Positions 14,846 through 18,148 of a DNA stretch of 18,148 nucleotides are shown here, piece by piece. Origin of the DNA: Bacteroidales bacterium GP2. Its GTDB lineage: Bacteria; Bacteroidota; Bacteroidia; Bacteroidales; Muribaculaceae. The stretch spans positions 27,863 to 46,010 of the forward strand of contig DAAJ01000096.1 of the NCBI GenBank assembly GCA_001701115.1, written 5' to 3'. Position numbers and translations under genes: made by a program. The notes under the pieces were generated by a model. The model had not been told where the DNA came from. It did no database searches and saw only the letters and a program-made list of their open reading frames with translations. Within the stretch, counting starts at the first letter, position 1. Each line of letters starts with the position of its first letter.

Positions 14846-15349
14846 TTACTTGCAGGCGCAAGCCTCAATAGCCGGGAGAAGGAGGGATTCTTCAGCGAGG
14901 ATGGTTTCAACAAATTCACGGAATGCCCCTTGCCCTCCATGCACTGTACCAACGTGCTTAACCTGTGCCTTGACGTAATCAGGTGTGTTTGAGGGGCATC
15001 CGCTGCACCCTACAGCGCGGAGCAGCGGCAGGTCGTTGACATCGTCACCTATAAATGCCACATCGGCAAGCGTGATGCCCATTTCATCGCACACCTGGCG
15101 CGCAAGCGACAGTTTGTCTTTAACTCCAAGGAAACACCGGTCTATTTTGAGCTTCTGGGCGCGTTTAGCAACAATCTGCGTGTTTTCCCCGGTCATTATC
15201 GCAACGGGAATATTGTAGTGGCGCAGGAAAATCACTCCCCAGCCGTCTTTTACGCAGAATTTTTTCATAACGTCCCCTTCGGCGGTGTAGTACATTCCTC
15301 CGTCGGTCCACACTCCGTCAATGTCGGTGATAAAAAGTTTAGGCAGCAT
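14846..15349 (-). CDS. HAD-family C0 phosphatase, probable KDN-9-phosphate phosphatase (KdsC-like)
   Basis: 167 residues. HAD motif I is TDIDGVWTDGG with Asp9 and Asp11; motif II is IMTGE with Thr53; Lys79 in GVKDKLS; motif IV is GDDVNDLPLL with Asp102/103. There is no cap domain, as in KdsC-type tetramers. Remembered relatives include B. thetaiotaomicron BT1713, a KDN-9-P phosphatase. The residues I recall as its specificity set (Glu56, Arg64, Lys67) align with Glu55, Arg63 and Lys66 here. The ATG at 15349 is chosen over a TTG at 15361; it lies 4 bp after the synthase stop. Coupling to a NeuB-like synthase rather than KdsA argues against a KDO enzyme. Substrate assignment is inference. Confidence 0.8.
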   Translation of the reverse strand: MLPKLFITDIDGVWTDGGMYYTAEGDVMKKFCVKDGWGVIFLRHYNIPVAIMTGENTQIVAKRAQKLKIDRCFLGVKDKLSLARQVCDEMGITLADVAFIGDDVNDLPLLRAVGCSGCPSNTPDYVKAQVKHVGTVHGGQGAFREFVETILAEESLLLPAIEACACK

Positions 15350-15353
15350 AGTT

Positions 15354-16394
15354 TTAAGCAAGTGATTGAGGGTAAATTATTTCATCAGCGTCAAGAGCCG
15401 AGGCGAGAGGTTTGCCGATTACCTGTGAGCGCTCAGCCCACTTGAAGCCATCGCCGGGACTGAGCAGGTGGATATCTTCTTCAGTGATTATGTGCCCTGC
15501 CGGAAGGGCTTTTTTAGTGGCTATTGACCTTTCAAGTTTGATTTTAGCCGAAGCAACGGCAGGGTCTATGTACAAATCTTCCGAGCCTAACCATCTCTCG
15601 GCAAGGCGAATGTCCCTGACCATGCGGTTAACGCCGTCTGGACCAAGGGAGCCTTGCTGGTCTGTGCCTTTCATTCGGCGGTCCACCGTAATGTGCTTCT
15701 CGATAATTTTCGCACCCATGCCAACAGCCACCGCCGGAGCGGCAATACCTATCGTGTGGTCGGAAAATCCGATCGTGTACTGCGGATAGTGCTTGAGGAG
15801 GTATGTAATGGTGCTTAGGTTGAGGTTGTCCGGCATCGTGGGATACTGGCTGACGCAGTGCAGGATGGCAATGTCCGAATGGTAGCGGGTAATCACATCA
15901 AGCGCGTCGTCAAGTTCCTTTTTTCCAGCCATGCCGGTGGACAGGATGATCGGGATTCTGGTTTCTGCCATAGCTTGCAGCAGGGGCAGGTTGGTGAGGT
16001 CGCGGCTTGCCACTTTCAGCTTGTCCGGAGTCAGCAGTTTAAGCAGCGAGAGGCATCCTGTTGAGCATAGCGTTTCCACGAAATCGAGACCGATGCTTTT
16101 GGCGTGGCGGTACACTTCGAGGTGCTCCTCATCGGAAAGTTCAAGGAATGCGCGGTGCTCGCCATAGGTTTTGCCGAATGAATGTGGCGAATTATAGGGG
16201 CGGTTCATCTGCGATGCTGCAAGCTCCTCCTTGAGGTCGCGCTTTGTGAGCTTGACAGCATCCATCGGGCGGAGGTCAAGGTTGCAAGCCTCGTCACGCA
16301 CCGGGCGCGCAACAAGGTCAACAATCAGTTTGGCAATGTCAACAGAGCCGTTATGGTTCTGCCCGATTTCGCCTATTATATATGTGCTGCTCAT
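15354..16394 (-). CDS. NeuB-family nonulosonate synthase with C-terminal SAF domain (probable KDN-9-P synthase)
   Basis: 346 residues. A TIM-barrel NeuB domain (1-280) opens with IGEIGQNHNGS and has PEP- and metal-site segments LSTGMAGKKEL, HCVSQYPT, GFSDHTIG with His213, and IIEKHITVDRRMKGTDQ with His234; these His match the metal ligands of NeuB. Residues about 286-344 form the SAF (antifreeze-like) domain, RSIATKKALPAGHIITEEDI. The family condenses phosphoenolpyruvate with a hexosamine, or mannose-6-phosphate, to a nine-carbon keto acid. No NeuC- or nonulosonate epimerase-like gene lies in the operon, which favours a central-metabolism sugar such as Man-6-P (KDN) over Neu5Ac, though the exact substrate cannot be read from sequence. 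The start overlaps the stop of the upstream gene by 4 bp (ATGA). Confidence 0.85.
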   Translation of the reverse strand: MSSTYIIGEIGQNHNGSVDIAKLIVDLVARPVRDEACNLDLRPMDAVKLTKRDLKEELAASQMNRPYNSPHSFGKTYGEHRAFLELSDEEHLEVYRHAKSIGLDFVETLCSTGCLSLLKLLTPDKLKVASRDLTNLPLLQAMAETRIPIILSTGMAGKKELDDALDVITRYHSDIAILHCVSQYPTMPDNLNLSTITYLLKHYPQYTIGFSDHTIGIAAPAVAVGMGAKIIEKHITVDRRMKGTDQQGSLGPDGVNRMVRDIRLAERWLGSEDLYIDPAVASAKIKLERSIATKKALPAGHIITEEDIHLLSPGDGFKWAERSQVIGKPLASALDADEIIYPQSLA

Positions 16395-18013
16395 TTTTCG
16401 TTCTGTGCTATGTTTTCTTTCATCACCGAGTGGTATCGCGGCTCCGAGTCTACGAGTTCAATCAGCTCTTTCAGCGACCCGCCGGTTTCAGTCAGATGCC
16501 TGGAATATAATTCCTGCAGGAGCGCAAAATCAGAGGGTGTGTCAAGAGTGAGCCGGAGGTCGGTGCGTGTCTGCAAAAACTCAGGGAGCGGCAGGAACTC
16601 GAGCTTGAACTCCTGCGGATGGGTGTATAGGTATATGGTCACGTGCTCATGGTAGAGCTTTTCACCGGTAGCGGCAGCCGCCTTGCGGAGCGCGTCGGCA
16701 GTTGCAAGTTCGGCATATAGCCCGAGGTGGGATTTTATGGTCGGTCTTCCGTCCGGGAAAGCGAAAGCAACATAATCTGCTCCGCTTGCTGCCTGCGCGT
16801 CAAATAGTTCCTGGAATGTGTCGGTCTGCATGAATGGATTGTCGGAGCAAACCCGGATTATGCGGTCAAGCCCGAATTTGTCCGCGGCACCTATGAAACG
16901 TGCAAGCACATCATCCTCACTGCCACGGAAGCACTCAACCTTGTGCGCTTTTGCAATGTCGGCGATAATATTGTCGGAGGGATTGTCGGTAGTGGCGACT
17001 ACAATGGTTTTGCCCGGGCACGACTTCTTTATTTTTTCAATGATAATGTCGATAATGCGGGTTTCTCCGCCGAATGCGCGGAGTATTTTGGATGGCATGC
17101 GTGTTGAACCGGAACGAGCCTGTATGACAATCCCGTCACGGTTGCCGGTGTTCTTTGTTAGTTTCATTCTTTCAAATGCGTCAATATAGCTTCCGGGGGT
17201 GATGTTAATTACTGATTTGCCAAGCTTTGCAGCGAAGTCGCGCAAGGTGAAATATGCCTTGAATGCAACGTGCATGTGGTACAGGATGGTATAAAGCCGT
17301 GCCGTTGAAAGGTTTTCCTGCTTCACGGTGTCGGCTTTGGATGTGCCTTTGTCATAGAAATGCTTCTGGTGCATGAGCACTTCATTGTTTTCGGTCACTG
17401 TGATTTCCGGCAACCATGAGTGGTCCGCTCCGGCAAGGTATATTTTCTTGAAAGGCATCCGCAGCGCCATTGCAATTGAGGGGATGAGGACATTATGCGG
17501 GCGCGGCATTCCGATGCCTTTGCGGTAAACGAAGTCAGTAAAGGATTTGAAGCCCTCAACAGGGGTGGTGTTATAGATATGCACCGTTATGTTGGGATTC
17601 TTTTTGAGCATCTCCTGCCATTTGGTGTCGACCTTTGAGCGGGAGGGCATGAATAGGTGCAGGTTCCAGTCGGTTTTTTCAGCAAGTGCGCCGAAAAGCG
17701 ATTCCCTTTTCTCATCCACAATCCAGAAGAGGGGATCGGCTATGAGGTAAAGCTCCGGTTTCAGTTCGGTGAACATGGGCGAGGTGGCGCAGAAGTTTAC
17801 CGCAAGTAGGGTCCTTGAGTCAATGAAGTCTCGGTGGTCGGTGACTGTCTTGTTCAGCGAAGGTCCGTTAGCCAGTATCACCAGTTCATCGGGATTCCTG
17901 AGATTTTCCGGCAAAGCGGATGGTTTCCTTGATTTCAAGGGGATTTTAACGAGGCTCAGGAGCGTCTGCTGGAGGTCGCCAGCCCATTTCTGCATTTTGT
18001 CTAATGTAGCCAT
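16391..18013 (-). CDS. Fusion: DUF115/MptE-like domain plus SpsF/NeuA-like cytidylyltransferase
   Basis: 540 residues, two parts. Residues about 43-285: a Rossmann-like domain with LVILANGPSLN (44-54), KPELYLIADPL (85-95) and KKIYLAGADHSW (189-200). This pattern is seen in MptE-like/DUF115 (PF01973) proteins, to which Maf nonulosonate transferases also belong; GT42 sialyltransferases share a similar glycine motif. Residues about 293-508: a SpsF (COG1861)-type nucleotidyltransferase with IVIQARSGSTRMPSK (295-309), FRGSEDDVLARF (362-373), RVCSDNPF (387-394) with a metal-binding Asp, HEHVT (455-459) and LRLTLDTPSDF. The second part should make a CMP-sugar from the keto acid produced by the next gene (4-bp overlap). 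The first part may transfer the sugar to an acceptor. First gene of the operon; its leader is only about 13 nt. Confidence 0.8.
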   Translation of the reverse strand: MATLDKMQKWAGDLQQTLLSLVKIPLKSRKPSALPENLRNPDELVILANGPSLNKTVTDHRDFIDSRTLLAVNFCATSPMFTELKPELYLIADPLFWIVDEKRESLFGALAEKTDWNLHLFMPSRSKVDTKWQEMLKKNPNITVHIYNTTPVEGFKSFTDFVYRKGIGMPRPHNVLIPSIAMALRMPFKKIYLAGADHSWLPEITVTENNEVLMHQKHFYDKGTSKADTVKQENLSTARLYTILYHMHVAFKAYFTLRDFAAKLGKSVINITPGSYIDAFERMKLTKNTGNRDGIVIQARSGSTRMPSKILRAFGGETRIIDIIIEKIKKSCPGKTIVVATTDNPSDNIIADIAKAHKVECFRGSEDDVLARFIGAADKFGLDRIIRVCSDNPFMQTDTFQELFDAQAASGADYVAFAFPDGRPTIKSHLGLYAELATADALRKAAAATGEKLYHEHVTIYLYTHPQEFKLEFLPLPEFLQTRTDLRLTLDTPSDFALLQELYSRHLTETGGSLKELIELVDSEPRYHSVMKENIAQNEK

Positions 18014-18032
18014 TGGAGCGATTTTTGTGTTG

Positions 18033-18040
18033 CAAAATTA
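18033..18040 (-). promoter_or_regulatory. -7 element for the nonulosonate operon
   Basis: TAATTTTG on the minus strand (18040-18033) fits TAnnTTTG; the -33 region has only a CTG where TTG is expected. Predicted start is about 18026, just ahead of the ATG at 18013. Confidence 0.4.
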
Positions 18041-18066
18041 CAAAAAAGAGGTGTGATAGCAGTGAA

Positions 18067-18148
18067 TCAGCGCAGGATAATGAGCGTGAGGGTGCGTCCT
18101 GATTCCACTCCGAGCCGGCGGGCGGAGAAAAAATGCTTCCAGTCGCAG
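18067..18148 (-). CDS. pgeF: Multicopper/laccase-domain protein PgeF (YfiH), C-terminal end only
   Basis: Only the last 26 codons and TGA stop (18069-18067) are in the window. The residues (DWKHFFSARRLGVESGRTLT) match the conserved end of the PgeF/YfiH purine-nucleoside-phosphorylase-like family, typically FFSyRR.G..sGR.....I. PgeF has been linked to editing of peptidoglycan precursors and to nucleoside phosphorolysis. The gene continues to the right. With such a short stretch the call is tentative. Confidence 0.55.
   Translation of the reverse strand, partial: CDWKHFFSARRLGVESGRTLTLIILR

Noticed and set aside
15350..15361. TTG start for the phosphatase, overlapping the synthase gene
   Set aside because: The ATG at 15349 gives a family-length protein starting close to the first HAD motif and lies 4 bp after the synthase stop.

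Overview
The window looks like a chromosomal segment of a gut Bacteroidales bacterium (Muribaculaceae or a relative; family-level placement is inference). The evidence is several promoters of the Bacteroidota primary-sigma type (TTTG, about 20 bases, TAnnTTTG), a Rho factor whose Rho_N domain is followed by a long charged low-complexity segment, a MacB-like export operon with split permeases, and a nonulosonate module resembling the KDN genes of Bacteroides thetaiotaomicron. GC content is near 50 % by eye, except for one AT-richer inserted block at about 2260-3196.

Layout. (1) 1-522, minus: 5' part of rho, with a leader of about 220 nt containing a C-rich, G-free tract and a small upstream ORF. 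(2) 1058-2254, plus: a PatB/MalY-type PLP C-S lyase with its own promoter. (3) 2260-3233: an insertion bounded by a perfect 37-bp direct repeat of the 3' end of patB. It carries a decayed AlbA_2/HATPase_c_4/winged-helix regulator (COG2865-like) with an internal deletion, a frameshift and a 13-bp tandem repeat. (4) 3225-5909, minus: an NtrY-like sensor kinase and an NtrC-family sigma-54 activator. (5) 6107-14692, minus: a tripartite exporter with periplasmic adaptor, ABC ATPase, four FtsX/MacB-type half-permeases in an A1-B1-A2-B2 order, and a TolC-like outer-membrane channel. A -24/-12 (sigma-54) promoter lies just upstream of the adaptor. (6) 14846-18013, minus: a three-gene nonulosonate operon with coupled starts, encoding a DUF115/MptE-like domain fused to an SpsF/NeuA-like cytidylyltransferase, a NeuB-like synthase with SAF domain, and a KdsC/KDN9P-phosphatase-like HAD enzyme. 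(7) 18067-18148, minus: the last codons of a pgeF/YfiH-like gene.

How it works together. The kinase and activator sit directly downstream of the exporter, and the exporter has the only good sigma-54 promoter I found, so the likely circuit is envelope signal, kinase, activator, sigma-54, exporter. The nonulosonate operon should make a keto-sugar acid (KDN is the best guess because no NeuC- or epimerase-like gene is present), dephosphorylate it and CMP-activate it; the fused N-terminal domain may transfer it.

Most unusual items: the 37-bp-bounded insertion at the convergent patB/kinase junction, the MptE-like/cytidylyltransferase fusion, the self-contained sigma-54 exporter module with paired permease duplication, and the rut-like rho leader.
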